Shown here in pieces: positions 30,443 to 38,452 of a DNA stretch of 64,000 nt (positions within the stretch are counted from its first letter, which is position 1; every line of letters starts with the position of its first letter). Both the position numbers and the translations under genes were made by a program. The notes below the pieces were generated by a model. That model did no database searches, had not been told where the DNA came from, and saw only the letters and a program-made list of their open reading frames with translations. Where the stretch lies: contig NZ_ASSJ01000031.1 in NCBI RefSeq assembly GCF_000473895.1, positions 1 to 64,000 of the forward strand. The letters run 5' to 3'. This DNA comes from Rubidibacter lacunae KORDI 51-2 (lineage in GTDB: Bacteria > Cyanobacteriota > Cyanobacteriia > Cyanobacteriales > Rubidibacteraceae).

Positions 30443-31306
30443 TTAGGGCGAATTCGACAACATCCACTGGCGGGGACCAAAAGACTGACACGCACGCGCT
30501 GCGATGCGAGCGGCTGAGGTCAACGCAGTTGGGAACGGCTCGCGCAGGATGTAGTGATAGAAAGCACCATGGAAAATATCGCCCGCACCGAGCGTATCGA
30601 CCGGCTCGATCGCGGGCACGGAACGTTCACCCGTATTGCCATTGCTACGGTAGGCGATCGCCTGCGAGCCGTGCGTGATCGCAATGTGGGGAATCTGGTA
30701 GTAGGCAAGACATGCAAAAACATCCGCATGAGTGCAACAGCCGGGCGGGAAGAAGTTTGCCGAACAGACTGCGTAATCTACGAAGGGCAGCACGGTCTCG
30801 AAGCCTGGTTTCCAACTGCCGCCGTCGATCGCCACGGGAATCCCGCGATCGCGAGCTTGGCGCGCCAGTTCGCGACTTATGGACATTTGGTGTCCGTCGA
30901 TCGCGAAAATGTCTGCGCTATTGAGGGCGTCGGCCGGCAACGCAACCGGGTCGAGTTGCGATCGCGTCGCGTTGATGGAGATAACCGCCCGCTCGCCCGT
31001 CCCAGCTGTGACGACAATTGAAGAAACCGGCGGGGGGGCGACGCGATCGGGTGCGAGGTCGAACACCTGCAGGGTTGGGCGATCGAGGTCGGTGCGGATC
31101 GTGCGTGCGAGAGGATGGCAGCCGATCGCGCTGAAGAGCTTGGCGCGATTGCCCAGATACGCAAAAGTTACCGCCGCATTGGTGGCGGGACCGCCGGCCG
31201 CGATGGTGTAGTCGCTCGCGACAAGTTTTTGGTCGGGCGCCGGAAGCTGCTGGGAAAGGTAGATTAGATCGAGGGTCGTCAAGCCGACAAATATTCCGGT
31301 TGCCAT
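30443..31306 (-). CDS. PfkB family carbohydrate kinase
   Basis: 287 residues of ribokinase fold. The N-terminal substrate-lid region contains AAGGPATNAAVTFAYLG (36-52), and the C-terminal signature DTLGAGDIFHGAFYHY carries the catalytic base Asp243 and anion hole GAGD. Substrate is probably a sugar or nucleoside; ribokinase, fructokinase and adenosine-kinase-like options cannot be separated here. Divergent from rsmI and convergent with the dehydratase gene. Confidence 0.88.
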   Translation of the reverse strand: MATGIFVGLTTLDLIYLSQQLPAPDQKLVASDYTIAAGGPATNAAVTFAYLGNRAKLFSAIGCHPLARTIRTDLDRPTLQVFDLAPDRVAPPPVSSIVVTAGTGERAVISINATRSQLDPVALPADALNSADIFAIDGHQMSISRELARQARDRGIPVAIDGGSWKPGFETVLPFVDYAVCSANFFPPGCCTHADVFACLAYYQIPHIAITHGSQAIAYRSNGNTGERSVPAIEPVDTLGAGDIFHGAFYHYILREPFPTALTSAARIAARACQSFGPRQWMLSNSP

Positions 31307-31472
31307 TGCGCGCTTGCCTTGCTGCTCGTCGGTCGACTGGTTGCCAACTCCCTATTCTGCCAGTGACAATTGCCCTTGTTACAAGTCTTATTAGTGCTAT
31401 CGACGTTCCAGCCTCGATCGCCGCTTAGCTTTAGGGGATCGTCCCCAAACAGCGCGCGCGGCGCGGGTTGAT

Positions 31473-32390
31473 ATGAACTTGCCCGACATGAATGAGCCCG
31501 AGACCCACTTGCCGGGAACGTTGTATCTGGTCGCGACGCCGATCGGGAACTTGGATGACATGACCTTTCGTGCAGTACGCGTGTTGCAAACCGCAGATCT
31601 GATTGCAGCCGAGGATACGCGCCGAACCGGCAAGCTCCTGCAGCACTTCGCGATCGCTACGCCGCAAACGAGCTACCACGAGCACAACCGCCGCCAACGC
31701 GCTGCCGAGTTGGTAGATCGCCTGCTAGCAGGTGCCAACATCGCACTCGTCACCGATGCCGGGATGCCGGGAATTTCCGATCCGGGAAGCGAGCTGGCTG
31801 CGGCTTGCGCCGCTGCCGGGATTCCCGTCGTACCCGTTCCCGGAGCCACTGCCGCGATCGCCGCGATCGCCGCCTCGGGATTACCGGCGGGTCGCTTCGC
31901 GTTTGAGGGCTTTCTGCCAACCAAGCACAAGGACCGTCAGGCGCGTCTGCAATCACTCGCAACCGAACCCCGCACGATCGCCCTTTACGAAGCACCGCAT
32001 CGCTTGCTAACGACACTTCAGGATCTGGCGGCTGCCCTAGGCGGCGATCGCGCGGTCGTCCTCGCCCGCGAACTGACCAAACTGCACGAGGAGTTCGCCC
32101 ACCTTACGCTCGGTGAGGCGATCGCCTGCTACCAAACGCGCCAGCCCAAAGGCGAATTCGTGTTGGTGTTAGCCGGTGCGACGTGCGATCGCCAAATCGA
32201 CCTCACGCCCGACGCGCTGCGTGCCGAACTCCAAGATGCGCTCGAGCGGGGATTGACGCGATCGCAAGCCTGCCGGGAGCTTGCAAACCTAACCGGACTG
32301 CCGCGCCGCGACCTCTACCAACTTGCCCTCGACCTCGACGGGAGCGTACCCGACGCCGGAAAAGCGGACGGCGATCGGTCCAGCCGCTGA
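31473..32390 (+). CDS. rsmI: 16S rRNA (cytidine(1402)-2'-O)-methyltransferase
   Basis: SAM-dependent methylation of the 2'-O of C1402 in 16S rRNA, in the decoding centre. 305 residues from 31473 (an internal ATG at 31488 is equally possible). Tetrapyrrole-methylase fold: GTLYLVATPIGNLDDMTFRAV near the N-terminus, EDTRRTGKLLQHF, and TDAGMPGISDPG form the family signatures. The C-terminal helix-turn (LTRSQACRELANLTGLPRRDLYQLAL) is the RsmI-specific extension. Complete. Confidence 0.95.
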   Translation: MNLPDMNEPETHLPGTLYLVATPIGNLDDMTFRAVRVLQTADLIAAEDTRRTGKLLQHFAIATPQTSYHEHNRRQRAAELVDRLLAGANIALVTDAGMPGISDPGSELAAACAAAGIPVVPVPGATAAIAAIAASGLPAGRFAFEGFLPTKHKDRQARLQSLATEPRTIALYEAPHRLLTTLQDLAAALGGDRAVVLARELTKLHEEFAHLTLGEAIACYQTRQPKGEFVLVLAGATCDRQIDLTPDALRAELQDALERGLTRSQACRELANLTGLPRRDLYQLALDLDGSVPDAGKADGDRSSR

Positions 32391-32483
32391 AGCGAACCGT
32401 CACCTAAATCGGTGTGGACAGTGGAAACCAGACATTGCCGGCGATCGCTCCCCATCGGGGAGAGTGTCAAGTATTTTATGTAA

Positions 32484-32583
32484 TACCAACTTTAGGAAGT
32501 TCCGCGACAGATGGCAGATTGGGATCCTTTACTCCCAGGAATTGTTTGCCTCATCTGTCGTAGGCATTGTGAAAATTGGTATA
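32484..32583. mobile_element. Family 3 short element (TA-flanked), inside the IS256 relic
   Basis: About 100 bases with inverted ends: ATACCAACTTTAGG on the left and, on the other strand, ATACCAATTTTCAC. Comparison with the fuller IS256 copy shows that the sequence GCT-TACACAAAA is split here, with the element between GCTTA and TACATAAAA, which gives a TA target duplication. TA duplication is typical of IS630/Tc1-mariner-type mobility. No open frame and no other clear copy in the window. Confidence 0.65.
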
Positions 32584-32647
32584 AGCTTCGCTTTCAGTCT
32601 GTGAAACAGTCGGGCTACTCAATGGATAAGCGCGCCAGCGCAGCCTT

Positions 32648-32815
32648 CTAGCCAGGAATATTCACGAAAATTTGCGAAGCCTCAAACCCTTGCTCTGACT
32701 AGGCTCTAATCTACGTGTATAGAAACGTACTGTCATTGAGCGAAAAAGTCTGCAAGCCTTGCAAGGCAAAAGGTTTAGGGTCTCCGCATAAGAGTTCTTG
32801 AATAATCCAGGCTAG
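32648..32815 (-). mobile_element. Family 1 MITE, copy 3, inside the IS256 relic
   Basis: About 168 bases in reverse orientation to the copies at 14331 and 26613. Ends are CTAGCCAGGAATATTCACGAA and, on the minus strand, CTAGCCTGGATTATTCAAGAA, both carrying CTAG. On one side the transposase reads ...PVYVAL, on the other ...LARLSIE, so the element sits in the transposase gene; about 45 bases of the target are missing compared with the fuller copy. Confidence 0.85.
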
Positions 32816-33045
32816 CGCTACGTACACCGGTTTCGTTACTGCCTCCTCTGATGGGTAAGACCCCTTCGTTTTCATCACCTTCGCTTAAGAATCTCAACTC
32901 GATTTGGCATCCTTAGGGTGATGCACTTAAGACTCTTCAGGCTGAGATTCTCTCACATCAGGTCTGTGAGCCTTTATCTCCGCCTTTAAGTCAGTACCGT
33001 TCATCCTACGTCTTCTCTGCTGTAAGAAGATCTGAACGTACTCCA

Positions 33046-33282
33046 GGGTAAAAACCAGAAGGCAAGAAACGACCAGAAATCATCGATCTCGCGCGTGCAC
33101 TATTCCTACGCCTTTAACTAGAGCTGCCTAACCACACGCGTCATTGCGCAACGATTTTCCGTGCTGAATGACTGCTCCGCAAACTCCAACACTGAGAGAT
33201 TATCAGTCTTGCCCGATCCCCACAAATATAGGTCGACCACACTCGCCGTTGCTTAGCTGCAAACGCTGAGATGTTGGTGATG
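33046..33282. other. Spacer between IS256 relic and radA
   Basis: About 240 bases downstream of the radA stop. No gene or repeat that I can identify; possibly more of the eroded IS256 copy beyond recognition. Confidence 0.35.
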
Positions 33283-34785
33283 CTAATGCGATTTATCGGG
33301 GACTTCGTCCTCGGTTGATGGATTTGCGTGGGTATGGGTTGGAATTGCCGCGACGATCGCGTCGATCGCTCGCCCCACAGGAACGACTTCGATCCCAATG
33401 TCGGCAGGCAACTCGTTACCGATTGGGACGATCGCGCGATCGAAGCCCAATTTGGCGGCCTCGCGCAGGCGCAATTCGAGTTGCGGTACTCGGCGTACCT
33501 GGCCGCCCAAGCCTACTTCGCCGATCAGGACCGAGCGCGGATCGACCAAGCGATCGCGAAAGCTCGCCACCACTGCAACGGCAATGCCCAAATCTGCAGC
33601 CGGTTCTTCGACGCCCAGTCCGCCAGCCGTCGCCACGTAGGCATCGAGCTTGGAAAGCGGAATACCGACGCGCTTTTCGAGAACGGCAAGGATCTGCTGC
33701 AAGCGATTGAAGCTGACGCCAGTCGTCGCGCGGCGCGGCGACGAATAGCTCGTCGGACTGACCAACGCTTGCAACTCCACGACCAGCGGACGCGTCCCCT
33801 CGCAAGCCACCACCGTTGCCGTGCCGGGTGCGGCTTCGTCGCGGCTGCCCAGGAACAACGCCGACGGGTTTTCCACCTCCCGCAAACCGCTATCTACCAT
33901 CTCGAAGACGCCGACCTCATGGGTAGCACCAAAGCGGTTTTTGACTGCTCGCAGCAGTCGATGAGAGGCAAAGCGATCGCCTTCACAATACAGCACTGTA
34001 TCGACCAAGTGCTCCAGAACGCGCGGTCCGGCCAGCGAGCCTTCCTTGGTGACGTGCCCGACGATCATCAAGGTTATGTTCGCGCGTTTGGCAACTTGCA
34101 TTAACGCTGAGGTACATTCGCGCACCTGCGATACCGATCCTGGAGCAGAGGATAGCGCTGCGTAATAAAGTGTTTGGATGCTATCGATGACGGCAACCCG
34201 TGGTCGCAGAGCTTCGAGCTCGCGGAGAATGGCCTCGAGGTCCGTTTCCGCCAAGATATACAGGTTCTCCGAGACGGGTGTTCGCGCAGTGACTGCTGTT
34301 GATGCAGTCGGTTGCGTAGTTGTTACGCCCAGGCGCGTCGCTCTTAGTTTGATCTGATGGGCAGACTCCTCCGCAGCTACGTAAAGGGTGCGGTGCTCGC
34401 GCGCCACGCGATCGGCAACTTGCAATAGCAGCGTTGACTTGCCGATTCCCGGATCGCCGCCGAGCAACACTAGCGAGCCCGGTACGATGCCACCACCCAA
34501 GACGCGGTCGAATTCTCCGAATCCGGACGGAAACCGAGACAGCGCGCAGTTGCGGACGTCGGCAAGCTGAATAGCGGCTAGTAAGTATGGCTCGCGTTCG
34601 CCGCTCGAAACGGGAGCGCGCGCGGAAATTGGCTCCCGACCGGGTCGGGAGGTAGTGCTAGTTGTGGAAACCTGCACCTCTTCCTGCAGCGTACCGAAAG
34701 TATTGCACGTCGGACATTTCCCGAACCACTGCCGGTGTTCGGCTCCGCAGGCATTGCAGACAAAGACAGTGCGGGGTTTCGCCAT
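33283..34785 (-). CDS. radA: DNA repair protein RadA (Sms)
   Basis: RadA is a RecA-related hexameric helicase that promotes branch migration in recombinational repair and transformation. The ATG at 34785 gives 500 residues: a C4 zinc finger at Cys10, Cys13, Cys24 and Cys27, the Walker A GGDPGIGKSTLLLQ near residue 100, the RadA-specific KNRFGATHEVGVFEM, and the C-terminal Lon-like domain (VATAGGLGVEEPAADLGIAVAV...GEVGLGGQVRRV). The open frame upstream to 34845 lacks homology. It could cooperate with comEC during DNA uptake, though the two are 26 kb apart. Divergent from rpaB. Confidence 0.96.
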   Translation of the reverse strand: MAKPRTVFVCNACGAEHRQWFGKCPTCNTFGTLQEEVQVSTTSTTSRPGREPISARAPVSSGEREPYLLAAIQLADVRNCALSRFPSGFGEFDRVLGGGIVPGSLVLLGGDPGIGKSTLLLQVADRVAREHRTLYVAAEESAHQIKLRATRLGVTTTQPTASTAVTARTPVSENLYILAETDLEAILRELEALRPRVAVIDSIQTLYYAALSSAPGSVSQVRECTSALMQVAKRANITLMIVGHVTKEGSLAGPRVLEHLVDTVLYCEGDRFASHRLLRAVKNRFGATHEVGVFEMVDSGLREVENPSALFLGSRDEAAPGTATVVACEGTRPLVVELQALVSPTSYSSPRRATTGVSFNRLQQILAVLEKRVGIPLSKLDAYVATAGGLGVEEPAADLGIAVAVVASFRDRLVDPRSVLIGEVGLGGQVRRVPQLELRLREAAKLGFDRAIVPIGNELPADIGIEVVPVGRAIDAIVAAIPTHTHANPSTEDEVPDKSH

Positions 34786-35060
34786 GATAAATGGAGGAAA
34801 AAAACGAGCGGGCCGTTGGAAAGGCAGCAAGTTCACATCGGTCAACTAAAGTCAATAAACGGATGTGAAGCTAAAAGAAGCTTTGGCCCGCCAAACATAA
34901 AATAAAGCTTAGAAATCTTGCGAATTGTGCCCGTCAGAGCGATGCTCTACGGTATGCCCGTATGGCGGGATCGTGCAAGCGGGGACCGACTTGGAACAAA
35001 ATGTAGCGCGATCGCGGCGGTGTGTGTAAGGGTTGAAAGTACAAGGGAGCGTTGGGGAAG

Positions 35061-35795
35061 TTGGAAACGCATAAAGAGCGAATTCTGGTTGTGGACGACG
35101 AAGCAAGTATTCGCCGCATCCTTGAAACGCGTCTCTCAATGATCGGATACGACGTGGTGACGGCAGCAGATGGGGAAGAGGCACTGGTAACGTTCGGCAA
35201 AACCGACCCCGATTTAGTGGTATTGGACGTGATGATGCCGAAGCTAGATGGCTACGGCGTATGCCAAGAACTGCGGAAGGACTCCGATATCCCCATCATC
35301 ATGCTTACGGCCCTCGGTGATGTCGCAGATCGCATAACAGGTCTAGAGTTGGGCGCAGACGACTACGTCGTCAAACCGTTTTCGCCCAAGGAATTGGAAG
35401 CGCGCATTCGCTCGGTATTGCGCCGAGTCGAGAAAGACAGTTCGCCGGGCATACCCAGCTCTGGTGTCATTCACGTCAGTTCGCTGAAAATCGATACCAA
35501 CCGCCGCCAAGTATACAAAGGTGACGAGCGCATCCGCCTGACGGGAATGGAATTTAGCTTGTTAGAGTTGCTAGTCAGCCGCTCGGGGGAGCCGTTTTCA
35601 CGCTCGGAAATTCTCCAAGAAGTTTGGGGTTACACCCCCGAGCGTCATGTGGATACGCGAGTGGTCGACGTTCACATCTCGCGCTTGCGCGCGAAGCTAG
35701 AGGATGACCCGAGCAATCCGGAGCTGATTTTGACCGCACGCGGTACGGGCTATATGTTTCAGCGCATTTTGGACGTACCGGGTACTGACGGTTGA
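35061..35795 (+). CDS. rpaB: OmpR-family response regulator RpaB
   Basis: Essential cyanobacterial regulator of light-stress and photosystem genes, partner of the kinase Hik33/NblS. From TTG at 35061 (LETHKERILVVDDE) it has 244 residues; another TTG at 35052 is possible, and the former fits known N-termini better. Receiver: Asp12/Asp13, phospho-acceptor Asp56 (VVLDVMMP), Lys105. Winged helix: residues about 140-238 with RLTGMEFSLLELLVSRSG and HISRLRAKLEDDPSNPELI. ETRLSMIGYDVVTAADGEEAL is close to the RpaB consensus. Non-ATG start suggests modest translation. Divergent from radA. Confidence 0.93.
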   Translation: METHKERILVVDDEASIRRILETRLSMIGYDVVTAADGEEALVTFGKTDPDLVVLDVMMPKLDGYGVCQELRKDSDIPIIMLTALGDVADRITGLELGADDYVVKPFSPKELEARIRSVLRRVEKDSSPGIPSSGVIHVSSLKIDTNRRQVYKGDERIRLTGMEFSLLELLVSRSGEPFSRSEILQEVWGYTPERHVDTRVVDVHISRLRAKLEDDPSNPELILTARGTGYMFQRILDVPGTDG

Positions 35796-35916
35796 TGAGT
35801 TGGATGCGGACGCGATCTGAGATCGACCCTCCACACAATTGTCTTGACGTTGTTGCCTTCGGTCGCATTGCTAGTGTGGCGCTCGGCTGGCAGGGAATCC
35901 CCAGACTTGCCCGAAC

Positions 35917-36600
35917 ATGACTAATGACAAGTCAAGTGTCTTCCGCGATCCAAACCGCTGGGTGCGCCAGCTACCTTTAATTGCTGGCACGCTCGGTGGG
36001 ATCTTATTGATGATCAATCGTCTCAGCACGCTAGAGCTGACCGTATCCCAGTCGCGATCGGATGCGGTGGGAGTGTTGTTGAGCGCGCTGCTGATTTTGG
36101 CAGGCCTATTGTGGCAGCAGGTGCAGGCACGGTCGCCGGAGTCGGTACAGTTACAGGGTGAGACTGGTTTCGAGCTCGAAGGCGGGTTGCCAGAAAGCGC
36201 GCGAGCAGAGCTGGCCTGGGCATCGCATTTGCTCCTGACCAATACGGCAACTCGATCGCTAGTGGTGACTTACGATGCCCAGGTCATACTGAGGCGTGGA
36301 GTGCTGGGTCCGCAGGCAAAGGTAAATCCCGGTCCGATCGTGCAGCGCGTCCTGGCAACAAGTAAGGCAGTATATCTGGTTGACTTGAAGCTGTATCCGG
36401 GTCGTGTTGAGTTTGACTACCTACCGCCCAATACCCAAGGTATTATCTGTCAGCCGCTGGGTTCCCAAGGTGTAATGGTTCTGGCAGCGAATGCCCCTCG
36501 TAGTTACACGCGTCAGGATGAAGCCTGGATTGCAGGAATTGCCGACAAGCTGGCATCAATTCTTGATGTTGCGATAGCCGCATCTGGTAAGCCAGACTAA
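35917..36600 (+). CDS. Cofactor assembly of complex C subunit B (CCB2/CCB4-type)
   Basis: 227 residues. Two N-terminal helices (about 18-33 and 46-65: QLPLIAGTLGGILLMINRL; VGVLLSALLILAGLLWQQ) precede a soluble domain with GAF-like features (SLVVTYDAQVILRRGVLG; QGIICQPLGSQGVMVLAAN; TRQDEAWIAGIADKL). This architecture is that of the plant CCB2/CCB4 proteins, which help attach the extra heme ci to cytochrome b6. Its role in b6f assembly is inferred from that family. It lies 120 bases after rpaB on the same strand. A hairpin downstream may terminate it. Confidence 0.85.
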   Translation: MTNDKSSVFRDPNRWVRQLPLIAGTLGGILLMINRLSTLELTVSQSRSDAVGVLLSALLILAGLLWQQVQARSPESVQLQGETGFELEGGLPESARAELAWASHLLLTNTATRSLVVTYDAQVILRRGVLGPQAKVNPGPIVQRVLATSKAVYLVDLKLYPGRVEFDYLPPNTQGIICQPLGSQGVMVLAANAPRSYTRQDEAWIAGIADKLASILDVAIAASGKPD

Positions 36601-36767
36601 GAGCTCACCAGCTATATCAGAATCGCGTAATTACTTGCCGTTCCTGAATCTTCAGATGAGGATAGTGCCAGAACTGCTGCAATCCGACGCGGAAAGTGTT
36701 CTGGTGGATTTGATTTCTAGCGCAATTAAAAGGCATTGTGTTGGTTTCAAAACTCTGATGAAAGTCA

Positions 36768-36800
36768 AAGACGGCAGCGGTTCGGCTGCTACCGTCTTTA
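36768..36800 (+). terminator. Candidate hairpin terminator
   Basis: Stem AAAGACGG-CAGC pairs with GCTG-CTA-CCGTCTTT (one 3-base bulge). It lies 170 bases after the CCB gene and before the family 2 MITE. Flanking T and A runs are short, so it could serve either strand; moderate support only. Confidence 0.4.
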
Positions 36801-36850
36801 CTGGAGTTATCAGAGGGACTTGAGTAAATGTACCGACACAGCCCTAGCTA

Positions 36851-37060
36851 GGGCTTGCTGAAAAAGGCTGGAATCTCTGCAATGAAACGATCTCAGCGTT
36901 TTCTATGCCAGAAAAGTGCAAGTTTATAGGCACCAGAGCCTCAAAACCCTTGCACTTGTGCCGAGAATCCGAGGCAAAAAGCTGGGGCTATATGGTAAAA
37001 GCCAGATTCCATAAGCTCTCTGCCTCCTAAATTCGTTTTGTGGAATTTTTCAGCAAACCC
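36851..37060 (-). mobile_element. Family 2 MITE, copy B, abutting the sigma factor gene
   Basis: About 210 bases, the inverted counterpart of 18254-18463. Ends are GGGCTTGCTGAAAAAGGC and, on the minus strand, GGGTTTGCTGAAAAATTCC. It is flanked by TAGCTA on both sides (36845-36850 and 37061-37066), a plausible 6-base target duplication. On the minus strand its terminal G completes the TAG stop codon of the sigma factor gene. No open frame. Confidence 0.8.
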
Positions 37061-38046
37061 TAGCTAGCTGCGATGTACTCCTGAACGCTAGCGCGGCGGC
37101 GGCGTAACTGTGCGAGAGCCTGATGTTCCAGCTGTCTCACGCGCTCTCGGCTAAGGTTCAGACGCTTGCCAACCTTGGCTAAGGATAACTCTTTGCCATC
37201 TTCGAGACCAAAGCGCAAGGATAATACTGCTCGCTGCTGTGGCGTTAATTCTGCCAGCAGCGAATCGAGGTCTTGGCGCATCAACTCCTGGGTGATGTAG
37301 GTCTCAGGCGAGTTGTCGTTGTCTTCAAGCAGTTCAGACAACTCCGTGTCCTGGTTGTCACCTACACGCACGTCAAGAGAAATTGGCTGGCGCGCAATGC
37401 TCAAGTATTCGCGAATCTGTGCCGTCTCCAGTCCGAGTTCAGCCCCGATCTCGGCCGGTGATGCATTGCGACCTAGCTTTTGGGCTAACTCGCGCTGTAC
37501 TTTTTTGATTTTGTTGAGCTTTTCGGTAATGTGGATTGGCAGGCGAATTGCCCGTGCCTGTTGCGCGATCGCACGGGTAATTGCTTGTCGGATCCACCAA
37601 TACGCGTAGGTAGAAAACTTGTATCCACGCGTGGGGTCGAACTTCTCAACCCCGCGCTCCAGACCCAGAGTTCCTTCCTGGATAAGGTCAAGGAACTCCA
37701 TGTTACGCTTTTGATACTTTTTAGCGATCGCAACGACTAAACGAAGATTGGCCTCGATCATCTTGCGCTTCGCGCGCGCGCCGCGCTCCAGCAAGCACTT
37801 CAGCTCGTTCGCTTCGATTTCAGCCCGTTCGGCCCACTCTCGGTCAGTCGGCTCGCGCTCTAGTTCCTGGGCTAGCCCCTCTTTCTGCTCAAGCAGTGCC
37901 ATCATTTTCTGAACCTGCTTACCGTACACGATCTCTTGTTCGTGAGTTAGCAGAGGGACGCGACCGATTTCGTGCAGATAGGTTCGCACCATATCCGCAG
38001 AAAACATCGGTTGCTCTTTCGTGGTTTTGATGTTGGCAGTGGGCAT
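37060..38046 (-). CDS. Group 2 sigma-70 factor (SigB/SigD-type)
   Basis: 328 residues from the ATG at 38046. It lacks the long region 1.1 of primary SigA. Region 1.2/2 starts VRTYLHEIGRVPLLTHEQEIVYGKQ (20-44), core region 2 is ANLRLVVAIAKKYQKRNMEFLDLIQEG...FSTYAYWWIRQAI (99-156), region 3 about 170-235, region 4 with helix-turn-helix SLAKVGKRLNLSRERVRQLEHQAL near 290-315. These features mark a non-essential group 2 sigma factor responding to light, carbon or stress; SigB or SigD is most likely. Its stop codon is formed at the junction with a mobile element. Confidence 0.93.
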   Translation of the reverse strand: MPTANIKTTKEQPMFSADMVRTYLHEIGRVPLLTHEQEIVYGKQVQKMMALLEQKEGLAQELEREPTDREWAERAEIEANELKCLLERGARAKRKMIEANLRLVVAIAKKYQKRNMEFLDLIQEGTLGLERGVEKFDPTRGYKFSTYAYWWIRQAITRAIAQQARAIRLPIHITEKLNKIKKVQRELAQKLGRNASPAEIGAELGLETAQIREYLSIARQPISLDVRVGDNQDTELSELLEDNDNSPETYITQELMRQDLDSLLAELTPQQRAVLSLRFGLEDGKELSLAKVGKRLNLSRERVRQLEHQALAQLRRRRASVQEYIAAS

Positions 38047-38452
38047 CTCTGGTCTCGCCGTAACTCGGTGGATAGACGTTAGTCCGTTAACTGCCTGCCC
38101 CACGCCCTCGAAATAGCTCGAGAGCACAGCTGCCCGGCACGAGAACTCTTACCGGGAGGGGGACAGCTGCAGTGAGAACTGGCAACGCGTTGGATCCTTG
38201 CAAAAAAGCAAACAAACGCTACGGGTTGCCGTGAATCATCCTCACAATCCGAAGTCGTTATGAGTTCGATCTAAATTATAGCGAACCGTACGCTTAGACC
38301 GGGCCGCCAGCAGGCGGGTTCCCGTACTCGGACCCATATAGCTAGGGGTAATGGCGAGTGCCGCAGCTGTGCGCGCAGAGATCGCTATAATACTATGATG
38401 CGAGATTTCGAGGTCGATGTGCCAGCGAACGTGACGATAAGTTTTTGTGACA
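38047..38452. other. Intergenic region upstream of the sigma gene
   Basis: About 405 bases between the sigma factor start and the 3' end of the polysaccharide operon. It should contain the sigma gene promoter. No repeat or RNA gene is evident. Confidence 0.4.

Larger units (their letters stand above)
32461..33045 (-). pseudogene. IS256-family relic, interrupted by two MITEs
   Basis: Minus-strand remains of a second IS256-family element. Its terminal repeat survives at 32464-32483 (GTGTCAAGTATTTTATGTAA, compare GTGTCAAGTTTTTTGTGTAA in the better copy). Reading leftwards from about 33045: VRSDLL, TDLKA, then VMKTKGSYPSEEAVTKPVYVAL (32815-32880), and beyond an inserted 168-base element ALARLSIE and PDCFTD with a stop at 32594-32596. 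These align with the C-terminal part of the transposase at 12.9-14.1 kb. The 5' half is gone, and stops and shifts are numerous. Confidence 0.8.
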
